DNA from: Hemileia vastatrix
Taxonomy: Eukaryota > Basidiomycota > Pucciniomycetes > Pucciniales > Zaghouaniaceae
Reading direction: 5' to 3'
Assembly (NCBI GenBank): GCA_030280995.1
Contig: JASXTE010000011.1
Coordinates: 6,207,501-6,271,500 of the forward strand
DNA: 64,000 bases
The position numbers and the translations under genes were made by a program. Positions 46,601-58,800 of the stretch are shown here, one piece after another. The notes below the pieces were generated by a model, which saw nothing but the letters and a program-made list of their open reading frames with translations, searched no databases and was not told the DNA's origin. The first letter of the stretch is position 1. Every line of letters begins with the position of its first letter.

Positions 46601-46998
46601 TTGCTAATTCAACAATTGAATTCTACTATGGAAAAGATAGCCAGTTTGGGCAAATTGATGATCTTTTCAGGTCAAAGAAAGAGAATGATCAAATATATTT
46701 AATAGTAAGTCCTTTCAAGGAGCTCCATCCAGAAGAAACATCAAAGGATACCTATGAGCTTTTCCCACAAGTGAATTGTCGGTTAGTAAGAGTAGCCAAA
46801 GCAACTCAAATTGTGATTAAGAAAGATGCAATAATTGGACATGCAGCTACTGTCGAGCACAAAAAAAGAATGTTTGGAATCAAAGACAAGGTTGTCACTG
46901 CCATTGGACTGCAGACAGTAGTGAGTGAAAAAATTAATCAAATTTATTTTCTGTTGACTAACATCTTTGTGTTAATTTGGGATTCGGGAAGTTTGTAG
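43623..46998 (+). pseudogene. CACTA (EnSpm) transposase, Tnp2 type, with frameshifts
   Basis: Plus strand. A possible N-terminal piece at 43,623-43,895 has GCVNKKYQTFSGSFK. Then, in shifted frames, CCPKCFSLYE (about 44,190); MFGAGQIAVKCDERLY at 44,292; MFTLYVDWFRPGGNRIGG (about 44,600); NIMMVCINLP; IISGPTEPTSEQLN; GRKVRVALFSLIGDIPA (44,866); KLAVFSSHSAKMFCSFCN; GVQWSELNNLEYWHP; IDVMHSHMLGNLKDH (about 45,170); a Ser/Arg-rich linker; PSWLTRVPKSVGSKKAGSLK and WHMMYTLYFPLSLIPLW (45,777-45,895); ATWSGERVNHIL (about 46,175); intron 46,238-46,303; GKRFTSYHRHIANSTIEFYY and a tail to 46,998. This is the Tnp2-like DDE transposase of basidiomycete CACTA elements. One frameshift is in a seven-T run near 44,731, and a TGA lies at about 44,863; some may be assembly errors. 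Confidence 0.8.
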
Positions 46999-47418
46999 GA
47001 TTGGTGATGTTTTTAAATGGTGAAAGAAATAGTTCAATCCTCAATTAAAAAATGCAATGCATCCAACTTACCTTATCATAAATCAGTGAAAAATTACTTT
47101 GGTTGCTTTTATTGAAAGAGAACCCATGCTTTCAATGAGTCATTTTTATCTTAAATGTAAGAATGAAAGAAAGAAAATCATGATAATGAGAAATATGATA
47201 AAATTGTTACTTAATGAATAATCTTCTTGCTCATTTGTCTACTATAAATAGTTTGACCTTCCCACTTTAGCTGATAGCTATATATAATTCACTTTATTTT
47301 TCACCAAGGTAACATACACGTTAACAAGACTATAAACATAGTATCTTTTTTTACTTTAACTTTTATAGGTATAAATTTTAAAGACTGATTATTTTCCTTT
47401 CTTTTATTACAGTTCATT
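46999..47418. other. Spacer between transposase and TNPA-like gene
   Basis: AT-rich, no gene seen. Possible 3' end of the transposase and promoter of the next gene. Confidence 0.35.
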
Positions 47419-49067
47419 ATGGATGATAATTTTGAAGGGATGTCTGTTTACCCAACTGATTCCAATTTTTTTCCACCTCAACATACTAATACTGGAAATA
47501 CTCCTCCACCACTTGCTGCTGATCCACCTCCAGATGCATCTCAATCTGTACTGCCTAATCCTAACCCACCACCTAATCCCAATACAGGCCAAGAGTCTCA
47601 TGCAGAACTGAGAAATTTTAATCCCAATCATCCTTCTGCTCCTGAAAGTGCTGATCAGCATGCAGATAAGCTAGGAAGAGATTGGGCTAGTGAAGTATTG
47701 AGGGAATTTTTGGAGACCAATCATCATCTGCTCAGCCTAAAGAAGGAGCAAGCACAAGTGGAGCTGGTAAGTCAAATTTTTAGTGTATTCTTTTATTGAA
47801 AAATAACCAATTTAATTAACTTATTTGAATTGTTAGTGAATCCCTCAATCATTATGGGTATCAGTGATTACCACAGACTCAATTCAGCAGAGTCTCATGA
47901 ACCAGAACGGGGGTTAAGGGCTGTAAGAGGCTTAGTTAGAAGGAATGATGTTCCCAGGAGCTCAGACAGTCTAAATAGAAATATTTACCACTTTCTGAAG
48001 TATTGTCTTGGGGGACAAACACAAATAACAAAATATCCTGCAAGCCCAACACCTTTGGAGATTGAAAATTGGAAAGCTTGGAACCAATTCAAACTGTCCT
48101 ACACCAAATCCAATCTTCTAACCGTGCCAATTCTTCAGCTGATTGACAATTTCTGATAACCAATTCTATAGCCTTCTTGCGATCCAAAATTCGACTACCC
48201 GAATTTTTTCCAGCACCTGAGCCTCAAGGACTAAAAGGAGGAGCACCGATCCCACTTTCTGTCAAAAGAAACATAGAGCGTGAATTGCAAGAAAAAGGTT
48301 TTCGGAAATTTGCCTTTGATTGGACTTGCCGTGATTTTTCGGAATCAACTTGGAATCAAGTCATGGAAAGCATAAAATGCGACCACTGTACCAGATGGCT
48401 CACCACCTTGAATACAATCGATCAGTCAAAGCTTCAGTTCACTCAATGTGTTATTGAGAAATGGGTAGTTAATAAGGGGAAGGACATGATAAGGTTATTT
48501 AGGCAAGAAGAGGAAAGGGTAGCAAGAGAAAAGATTGAAAAGAGGGCAAGGGCACAAGTAAAACATTATCGGTCCAAGGTAAGTTTTTTATTTTACTTTG
48601 CTTTTTGTTATTATGAAGCTGATTTAGTTGGAATTCAGATTGCTAGTGCACGCTACAAGTTAGCAAGAGATCTCTGCAGTGATGTGCCAGGTTTTGTTGT
48701 GCTTTTTCATGATACTAGGTGCATCTCTGATATCAAGGAAGGCCCAGCACCAGCCCCAACTGCACCTATCCGAGCTATTCCTGGATGGCAAAATACTGAA
48801 CTCAATTATTTGTTCAAAAAAATGGATAAGATGACAAAGGACTTAGCCCATACACCAGCTCCAAGAAAATCAGCATTAAAAACATATTCACGGTCATCAG
48901 AAAGGACAGTTGCACAAAATGGTGTATTCAATGTTCCCAAATACCTCCCCAAGAATTGCTATTCAGCAACATTTTTGCAAGGATTATCTGTGAATGAACG
49001 TGAGTCACTTGGGGTTGGAGCTGATATTGATCTGGTAAAGATTCGGGAAGCAATTAATAGAGCATAA
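47419..49067 (+). pseudogene. TNPA-like CACTA second protein, multi-exon, frame uncertain
   Basis: ATG 47,419 starts a Pro/Asn-rich acidic segment (to about 47,769; donor GTAAGT at 47,770), then a segment with SDYHRLNSAESHEPERGL at 47,850-48,150, and after a frame change near 48,140 the main part: LRSKIRLPEFFPAPEPQGLK, FAFDWTCRDFSESTWNQVM, a charged coiled-coil-like FRQEEERVAREKIEKRARA (about 48,510), an intron (GTAAGT...ATTCAG, about 48,580-48,638), SARYKLARDLCSD, and a tail VPKYLPKNCYSATFLQGLSV up to 49,067. This matches the layout of the second gene of fungal CACTA elements. Neither the first splice nor the shift at 48,140 resolves cleanly, so the copy may be broken. The palindrome array starts about 200 bp downstream and is the obvious candidate target of such a protein. 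Confidence 0.55.
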
Positions 49068-49279
49068 ACATCATCATAACTTAGGTATAACGGTGATCTT
49101 CTGTGTAATATAGCTATCTTATATTGAATTTTATGTATTCTGTTTTTTTTTCAAAGCAGCTTGGTAAATGTTATAAGGTGATATTGAGAGAGAGTAACAT
49201 TTTTTTTAAGAAAAAAAATAATGTATGAGATATAAAAATGTATTTTCAACAAATTGATGGTCCATACCTCTTTATGTCA

Positions 49280-51240
49280 CATTTATGTATCCAAATTAAT
49301 TTCAATCGAATTTAATGTTGACCAATACATAGTGAATACACGCTATGCCACTTACACTTGCCAGGCATAGCTACCATTAAATATGCCAGTATCAAAATTA
49401 TTTTTGATCAAAATCAATGAGCATGTTAATCATGAGTTACAGGAGTCAACTGCATATTTTAATGCATGGTTCCCTTCCAACATTAATTTTGATCAAAATT
49501 TATTTTGATATTGGCATATTTCATGGTGTCTATTCCTGGAAAGTGTAAGTGGCATAGTTTGTATTCATTATGTATTGGTCAACATTAATTTCAATAGAAT
49601 TTAATATTGACATTTGCATATTGAACCCAAACCAGCAAACAACCCAAAAAATTCTTCATAAAACTGCTCATTAATTTCGATCAAAATTAGGGTTGACCAT
49701 ATACATATTGAATGGTAGTTATATCTGGTGTGTGTAAGCTGTAAAGCTTGTGTTCAATGTGTATTGGTCAACATTAATTTTGATTGAAATTAATATTAAT
49801 GTGTAAATGATATATACATGCTCAATATGCATTGTAATGTGTTTACTTAAGAATAGAGGGCCCTACTTTTCATCTTACAGAAAAATGCTTGGTGGCATGT
49901 CAAATTCAATTTTTATTAAAATTAATGTTGACATGTTACCATTCATAACAGTAAGCAACTGACTGCATAAATTGATGATAATCATGAACCTTAATTTCGA
50001 TAGAAATTAATGTTGCCAAGTGCAGATTGAAAAAAAGCTATGCCACTTACACTAACCAGGCATATTTACTATTTATTATGTATTGGTCAACATTAATTTT
50101 TATAGAAATTAATATGGATATGTAAATTTTATATTTACCCTTAACATGTATAGTAAATTTCAATACTTAAAAATACTTGCTGTCCTTTACATGTCATGCA
50201 AAAAAGCATTATATCATTTCAACATTAATTTTGATCAAAATTAATGTTGGCATGCCATTATGCATTGAAACAACTAACAGAATAAAAAAGTTCATGATCA
50301 AAATGCTCATTAATTTTAATCAAAATTAATGTTGACCAATACATATTGAATATAAGTAATCTCTCCTTACTCAGACCAGATATAACTACCATTCAATATG
50401 TATATGGTCAGCCTTAATTTCGATCGAAATTAATGGGCAGTTTTATGAAGAATCTTTTGGGTTGTTTGCTGGCTTGGGTTCAATATGAAAATGTCAATAT
50501 TAAATTCAATTGAAATTAATGTTGAGCAATACATAATGAATACACACTATGCCACTTACACTTTCCAGGCATAGCTACATGCAATATGCCAGTATCAAAA
50601 GGAATTTTGATTGAAATTAATGTTGGCAAGGCACCATGCATAAAAATAAGCAGTTGACTCCAGAAATTCATGATTATCATGCTAATTAATTTCAATCGAA
50701 ATTAATTTTTGATACTGGCATATTTAATGGTAGCTATGCCTGGCAAGTGTAAGTGGCATAGCATGTATTCATTATGTATTAGTCAACATTAATTTTGATT
50801 GAAATTAATATGGACATGGACTATGCATAAAATTCCAATAAGTATAGGTAAGCTAAGTAGTTAGATTAACTGGTTTGATCAAGTACACCATATAAAAATT
50901 GATGTTTTAATGCCTTGGTTAATTTCAATCGAAATTAATTTTAAGCCATGCGTTTTGAATTTTATCTATGTCTGTGTAGTCCATGTGAAATGGCTTGTAT
51001 TCAATATTCAGGGGTCTACATTTATTTCGATCGAAATTATGAGGTTCATTGCCTCATAAATTTGGTGGTTTCTGTCAGGGTTTCATGCATGGTTCCATAT
51101 GATACTTTTTAATTCCTATCAAAATTAATTTCAACACCAATATATTGAATACAAACCATGGCACTTACAGTACTTGGTCATAGCTAAAATTCAATATGCC
51201 AGTCTCAAAATTAATTTTGATAGAAATTAATCAGGATCCA
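49280..51240. repeat. Array of about 20 long palindromes, partly a large inverted repeat
   Basis: Palindromes of 20-30 bp, consensus ATTAATTTTGATCAAAATTA or ATTAATTTCGATCGAAATTA plus AT, are centred near 49,306, 49,406, 49,494, 49,595, 49,684, 49,785, 49,915, 50,003, 50,103, 50,235, 50,323, 50,426, 50,511, 50,612, 50,698, 50,801, 50,933, 51,031, 51,122 and 51,220, that is every 85-130 bp. Flanks repeat conserved words: CAATACATAnTGAATACA, CTATGCCACTTACACT, CCAGGCATAGCTACCAT and AATATGCCAGTATC. The block 49,280-49,795 reappears inverted at 50,309-50,820. There is no gene. Best reading: subterminal protein-binding array of the neighbouring CACTA element; a satellite or foldback element is the alternative. 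Confidence 0.85.
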
Positions 51241-51947
51241 TGAAGTTTATCAATAGTGTATGAGTTAAGTTTCAAGTCATATGTTTCATCATTTTCTTGC
51301 ACCCATTTCTAGGTTATCTCAACAATTTTTTTCAAGTTTTATTATATTAATCAAAACTGTGATAAGTTGTGAAAAATTAGCTAATCCTAATCTCAAATTG
51401 AATATTAATATTTTAATAATTTTGAATGTTTCTTAAGGTATTTCATTGAGTGATTCATAATAGTATTTTATCAACTTAGTAGTCCTATAACTTTTGAAAT
51501 GTAACAATATTGGTATAGTTAGGGACAACAATGCAATATCTTGTGCAGATTAAGATATATTGTTAAATAAAGCTATTCAATTTTTTTCCCTTAGTTGTAT
51601 CCAAGTTTATCAATGGTTTGGTCACGGTGCCCACACCCTAGCCTGACACTCCTCCTGTCACTTAAAAAATAAATTCTTATCTTAAATTCTAATGTTACCA
51701 ATTTTATATTTATAATTCATTTCTTGTTTGATGAGGCATATCAGTATATTTGTGAATCTCGCATTGTCATCTGAAAGTAAATTTAGCAAATATTTATAAA
51801 GCATTATCCTTTTTTTTCATGTAATATACTAATTAAGTGTATCTCCATTGTTTAGGAGTAAATTCTAATTTAAAAAATTTTGCATTTACCCGTGGCAATT
51901 TGCATATGGGATATACATTTGTTATTATTTGTTTTTCACACTAAAAG
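51241..51947. other. AT-rich spacer with a retroelement-end remnant
   Basis: No gene. At 51,615-51,660 the minus strand reads GGAGGAGTGTCAGGCTAGGG, which resembles the polypurine tract plus LTR start of the chromovirus next door (GAGGGAGTGTCAGCC), so it may be the end of an older relative. The last five bases, AAAAG (51,943-51,947), are the target duplication of the chromovirus. Confidence 0.4.
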
Positions 51948-52770
51948 TGTCAAGGTATACTTTTTGTCTAGAAGATTTGGTACGTAGTTCTACGAGGATT
52001 TAAAAGGCTATAATGGGTTCTCAACAGATTTGTACGTATTTCTTAATTCAAGTTGAATTTTTTACTCAATAAAAGAGGTAGGTTTTAAAATATTAATATA
52101 AATTATACTTTAGAATTACGCTATTGTAAATACTAATAATATAGAATATAAGAATAAGTGTTTAGTTGGTTATTGTTGTAATAAAATGAGTTGGTAAAAT
52201 AGAATGATCAAAAGACAACAAAAGGAGAGGCCTTTTATAGGCAAAGGAGAGACAAAGCACGGAAAACAAATTCTAAAAACAGTAGGAAAAGAGAGAGAAA
52301 AAGAACATTCCAGAAAAGTATTTCAAATAATAAAGTTATTCTAAAAAGAAGGCGTCAAAAAAGATGTATTTACAGAGTATGTCAGAAATACATCAATATT
52401 TTTAATATTTACTGTAAATGTCAGTCCCAAATAAGAAATTTGATTTGTTTGTATATATTTAATATTATTTGAATATTTAAATCTTATTTTATCTTTATAG
52501 TTTATTTTCTTTAAATATAAAGTTTGATTTTTCCCAACCTGTCAATTGAGCACGGTGTTAGAGAAAAATATAAGGGACAAAATTATAATTTTAATTTTAC
52601 TTATTTATTTAATTAATTAATTTAATTTTTACATTCTGTAACTAGTTAATTTATAACTAATTTTAATGTAACTAAATGATAATTAAATAATAATTAAAGA
52701 TGATAAGGTGCGGCTTCATCCAGTAAATAATTGCTTATTTCACTGGGTAAGTCTGGTAGCCTGGCTGACA
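51948..52770 (-). repeat. 3' LTR of the chromovirus
   Basis: TGTCA...TGACA ends, 823 bp, same as 59,893-60,715. On the minus strand it is preceded by the purine tract AGAGTGAGGGAG at 52,771-52,782. Confidence 0.95.
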
Positions 52771-52782
52771 CTCCCTCACTCT
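52771..52782 (-). other. Polypurine tract of the chromovirus
   Basis: AGAGTGAGGGAG on the minus strand, directly before the TGTCAG start of the 3' LTR; expected primer for plus-strand DNA synthesis. Confidence 0.75.
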
Positions 52783-52804
52783 AAAAAAAACAATAAAAAA
52801 AATG

Positions 52805-55800
52805 CTATGATTTTTTCTTTTTATACTTTTTTAGTAGAGTAGGAAGATTAGATATCTCCTTCCCAGGTATCCAAGAATCATATTCAGATGATTTATTCTT
52901 GAATCTCAATAAGTATTCTGTACCTTTCTCAGCGGTGACTATTCTGTCATTTAAAATTTTTTCAATTTCTGCTGTCTCAGTGATTTCATTTGGGGTTTTC
53001 TTTGGTCTACCCCTCCTTTTTGGAAATAAATCACTATTGGATGTGTAAGGTTTCAAAAGAGATATTGGAAAAACAGGATGTTTTCTGTCATATGGGGAAT
53101 ACAGAATAACTTCAACTGCATTATCTCCAATCATTCTTCTGACAACAAAAGGACCAACAAATGGATCTTTTAATTTGTTATTACCTTGTAAGTTGAAGTG
53201 GACTGTAGAAATCAACACTTCATCACCCTTTTTAAAAGTGTATTCTTTATGGGATTTGTCCCATCTTTTCTTCTCATATTCAAATGATTTTTCAATACAT
53301 TTTTGAGCATGATTTCTGCATAGTTGTTGCATTTGAAGAAAAGATTTTACACCAGGATGTATATCCAATTTAGGTATTTTGTTATTGAGAATTTGGGCAG
53401 GAGTATTAGGAACATATCCAAGCCAGAGCTCAAAAGGCTTTCTTTGAGTAACAGAATGAACAGTGCTATTATAAGCAAATTCTAACCCAGGAAGTAAGGT
53501 AACCCAATCATGAGTGAATCTGTCATTATCTTTATACTCAAGGCCAAAGGCACAATATCTTCTTATCATGTCCTCTAAAGTCTGAATCATTCTTTCAGCT
53601 AAACCATCAGTCTGAGGGTGATGGGCAGTAGAAAGTTTCAGATCACAACCACAAACATCCATCAGAGACATCCAGAATTCAGAAGTAAATTTAGGGTCTC
53701 TGTCAGAGATTATGGCTTTAGGAAAACCAGCAGTATTAAACATATGAGACCACCATAAGAAAGCTAATTCTTTAGTGGAAACATCCTTGTGGGTAGGGAT
53801 AAATTTACACATTTTTGTGAATCTGTCCACAATAACCCAACAAGAGTTATAACTGTCTTTACCAGCAATAGGTAATCCTGTTACAAAATCCATGTTTATT
53901 ATTTGCCATGGGGCATCAGGAGGTTCAATGTGTTGCATTAATCCTGCTCTTTTACCAGTTAATCTTTTTGATTTTTGGCATGAATCACAGGATTCAACAT
54001 ATAATATTGTGTCTTCAGACATATTAGCCCACCAAGCAGTGTTCTTAATTCTGATCATTGTTTTGTCAAGATCAAAATGTCCAGCTAATATGTCATCATG
54101 ACAAATTTTCAAGATGATTTCTTTCATAGAAGGAGGAATAACAATAACATTACTCAACTTTCTTCTATAATATAGATATGCTTCATCAATTGAAAATTTA
54201 CCTTTTTCCAAACCTTTTTGGTACTTTGGTGGAAGGGTTTTAATTAATGCTTGTATTGAAGCATTCTTTGGATCATTTAATATGGTGCATAACTTTTTCA
54301 AGTCAGTGTCCTTATCATATGATTCCAGAATAAGCTGTAATAGCTCTTCCTCCATATCAACCACATATATCCCATGGATATGGATAATTTCATCCTCAGG
54401 ATCATATGCAGGATTTGAGTCATCATTTGGTAAGGGTAACCTTGATAACATATCCACATTTGAGTGACCAATACCAGCTCTGTGAATAATTGTCATTCTC
54501 CCTCTGTACTCTTGAACAGCCAGCTGCCATCTAAACATATGTCTATTAGGTGTTTTCAAGTTTAAAAGGGATTTAACTGCACTGCAGTCAGTGACAAGTT
54601 CAAATTTCTGGTCATCTAGGTAGTAATGAAGCTTTTCTAGAGCCCATACTACAGCTAAACACTCTAATTGAGTAGCACCATATTTCAATTCACTATTTCT
54701 CAAGGTTCTTGAAATATAACAAATTACTACTTCTGAAACTTTATCATTTATCACTTGTTTTTGATGGAGGGCAGCACCAAGACCAATGAAACTGGCATCA
54801 GTGTACAAAACAAATGGTTGATCAAAGTCAGGTAAAGCAAGAATTGGTGCTGACATCAAACAGTGTTTCATAGTGTCAAAGGCTCTTTGTCTTTCACTAT
54901 TCCAGACAAAAGCAACATTCTTTCTAGTTAATTGGGTAAGGGGTAAAGCTATGACTTGGTAATTTTTAATATACTGTCTATAGTATCCACACATTCCCAA
55001 AAAACTTTGGAGCTCTCTTACTGTTGTAGGAGCTTTCACCTGTTGTATGGCTGCCACTTTGTTCTGGTCAACACATATCTGTAAGCCTGAAACAACATGA
55101 CCAAGAACTTTTAAAGAATGGAAACCAAATTTACATTTCTTCAAAGCAAGTGTCATATTTATTTCGTCCATTTTCTGGAATACTTTTCACAGGTGTTTAA
55201 GATTGTCCTCAAATGTTTTTGAGAAAATAATGATATCATCAATATAAACCATCAGCCAACCTTCAATTATCTCTTGATGGAATGTGTCATCCATTACTTT
55301 TTGGAAAACTGAAGGGGCATTTTTAGGGCCAAAAGGCATCCTAATATACTTATAAATACCCATATGAGTGGCAATCATCAGAAAGTTGTGAGAATTTTTC
55401 TCAACAGGTACCTGGTGATATCCCTTATTACCATCCAAACAGCTGATATATTTAGCACCCTGTAAAGTAGCATGTATAGAGCTGATTCTAGGTAAAGGAT
55501 AGATATCATCAACAGTATAAGTATTTAGTGCTCTATAATCACCACATAACCTGGCTTTATCTTTCTCATAAGAAATTAGGACAGGTGAGATAACACAATA
55601 TTTAGGTGTTTCAACTACCTTTTCAATAATATTCATTTTTAAAAGGGTAGAGATATTATCTTCAATATCTTTTCTCTTTGTGGGAGAAGCAGGATAAGGC
55701 TTCTTCTTTAAACTAGGTGGTATATCAGTTAATGGGCAAGACAATGAAAGTTTCATTTCCTCTTTAACTAATCCCAGTTCATGTGACCCATGAGCAAAGG

Positions 55801-58800
55801 CCATAGGAAAATATTTTATCAAGTTAATGATGGAATCTTTATCCTCACCAGAAAGTTGTTCTCCAAAAGAGGCATTGTCAATTTCAGACATAAGGGCATG
55901 CATTTCCTTTGTAGATCTTCCTTTATATTGAACCACAGAATTACATGTGTTCAATTCTGGTTTTAATAATTTTTTAGGGGAGGAAATTTTAAATTTTCTC
56001 TTCCCATTCAACCCCATTGTGAAACATTGGTTTGAAGGATCCAATTTTATGCCATACTTGGTTAAAATATCATTCCCTACAATAAACCAATTGCTCAAGT
56101 TATCATTTTTCATGACAACAAAATCACAAATAGCTCTTACAAAACCATGGTTATATTTAAAAAACACTGTGGCTTTGTATTTACCAATGGGGGACAAAAC
56201 AGAGCCATACCCTCTCCAATTTTCAGAAATGATAGGCAACAGTTTAGATTTATAGTCTTGATCTACTGAGGCAAGTGCTCTTTCAGATACTACACTTCCT
56301 CCAGCTCCAGAATCCAGAACAACTTCAATGCTGGTTCCATTAATCAAGACTGGTGCCTTAAGAGGGGCAATAACAATTGAGTTATCCTCAATGTTCTTTA
56401 TGATCTCAGCATCCTCAACTGTAGATAAATCATTATTATCAACGTCAATAGTATTTAAATAATGAATATCTTCTTCCAGCATCAAGATTTCTTGTTGAGA
56501 TTCATATGAAATATTGCTGGAACAATCACTTGATGTATCATCCAGTGCCACTGTGTCATCAGCATGCTCCTCTGTTTGTTCCACAAGATTTATCTTCTTG
56601 TCACAAACATGGCCTTTCTACCAAGGCTTGTTGCACTTGAAGCAAGTGTTTGTTGCATACTTCTTTGGTGCAACAGGGGCAGAAGGTTTACCAACCTTTT
56701 CCAGAGGTTTTTGTTGGTAAGTGGAGGGTTTCTCCAAAGGGGTCCTAGGAATGAATCTTCTTGCATCATACTTATTGTTTAGAAGTATCTCATTGCAAGT
56801 ATTAATGAAAGAAGAGGGTTCTTTGGAGAACTCAGTCCTAGCCACAATCAAGTCTCTCAGAGACATTGGTAATTTATAGAGGATCCTGTCCTTCCATAAA
56901 TCAAACTCCATATTTGGGTCCATTGCCCTTAAGATTTTTACAAGTTTCATTAAAAACTCAATAGGTTTATCAGTAGAAGAGCTATATCTAGTTTCCTCAT
57001 ACTGCCTTTGTTGAGCCATTCTGAACTTGGAGCCACCAAATTGTGCTTTAATTAATTTCTTCCAATCCTCCCATGAGTAGTCATTCCCATCCAGGAGAAC
57101 AGATTCATACCACATCAGGGCAACATTAGTGAACAAAGAAATTAATTTGGACACAATTTCCTCATCTGGGAGTTTGTAAGAATTTTTTAAATTATCAATT
57201 CTGCAAATAAATTGTTGCCAATCAGAGGAAGAATCACCATCAAATGTTGGGTACTGGTCAAGTTTTGGCCAATTCTTTTGATTTGGAGGAGTCTCCTTAG
57301 TACTAGCTTGTTTCTGAGTAAGAAGCAGCTGTAATTTCTCTAATTGTGCTGAAATCTCATTGTTTAATCCTTCTGTTGCAGATCCTGGTGCATCATCAGT
57401 TTTTGATGGAAACTCAGTGTTATCAACAGGTATTTCTGGATCAATTTTTATTTTAGATGAACTAGCCACAGGTACTGGTTGAGAATCCTGCAATATATGT
57501 TCCTTCAAAGAATTGTCAGAATATTTTTGGTCATTTAACAATGAGTTCAATGTTTCTTCAATGGTTGTTAGTCTTGTTTTCATTCTTGGAAGACTAGATA
57601 AACTTTCATTGACAGTTGCAAAAGATAATTGATTTTTATGTTGAAAAGATGACAACTGGTCACTCAATCTTTTCAGATTTATCTTATCTATCTCTACCTC
57701 CTGGCAACAGGCAGATACAGTATCTTTTAGTTTAGACAAATCATTTTTTATATTTTGCCATAAAGCAATTTTCTTTTCATGGGTTGCTTTGTAATGAGAC
57801 AATTCATCAGAGACTCTCTGTGCTTCACTTTTTAATGCTTGATAACCCTGATCAGTTAACAAACTATTATATCTCTGAGTCAATTGCATATTGTTCATTA
57901 TATGATTTTTCTTGGCAATAATATCTCTCAAGTGCTCATCATTAATTCTTGCTACATCCGGAGTGTTTCTCAATAAGGAAACTGAGTAACTTTCCAGACT
58001 CTCATAGAACTCAGGGTCAAGAGTTTCATCAATCACAGCCATATCAGGATTAATCATTGAGGTAGCAATTAAAAGTAATGGATTGGATACATGAGATAAC
58101 TGTCTACTATTCCCAGCCTCTATAGGTCTCAAGGTTTCATCTTGCCTTCCAGATTTACCTGAAGGAACAGAGTCAGCCACAAGAAAAGGCACTTGAGAAT
58201 CAATAGAGGGACGTACCAGGGTTTGCTGGGTATCACCATATTGGGCTTCCTTCTTCTTTTGCCTCCTTGATAAGGGTGGGGAGGAGTGGGATTGGTCTGG
58301 GTGGGCCTTGATGGACCTACCTGAGGTAACTGATGCTGGTTTTGAGCCAAGTAGTCCCACTGAGTGTTGAGCCAGTCCCACTGCCACTTGGACAGTTCTA
58401 CCATCTCTTGGGATTGGGGAGCCAATTGTTGTTGATCCCTGGGAGGAAGAGGTTTCCTTTTCTCTTGGAGAGAAGTATTTTTTCTTTTCTCCCATTCTTC
58501 CAAGGCATCTACCCTTACCTTTAGTTTTAAGCTGTCTGTCTTTAACTCCTTTATGTGGGTTGACAGATTCTTTATCTGCTGGGACAACGGCATCTTTTTT
58601 ATCTTGAAGCCTCTTGGAAGCTCTTCTGGTGGGTTTGTCTTGGGTTTCAGATCCTGAGTATTGTCCACTAGGATTTCTACTTCTTCCATTTCCACATCCT
58701 GTTTGGGGCAAGGATTTATTAGTTTGAGAAATTCTTCTTGTTAAAGGAGAACTTACAGAAGTAGGCTCATCATAATCAATTAAGTCTAGTTCTTCTTCAC

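Noticed and set aside
43623..46998. KDZ (Kyakuja/Dileera/Zisupton) transposase
   Set aside because: The order of motifs (VDWF, GRKVRVALFSLIGDIPA, SHSAKMFCSFCN, YWHP, WSGERVN) fits the Tnp2-type CACTA transposase, and a TNPA-like partner follows.
49280..51240. CRISPR-like array
   Set aside because: The DNA is eukaryotic in every other respect, spacing is irregular (85-130 bp), the between-repeat DNA is itself repetitive, and no Cas-like gene is present.
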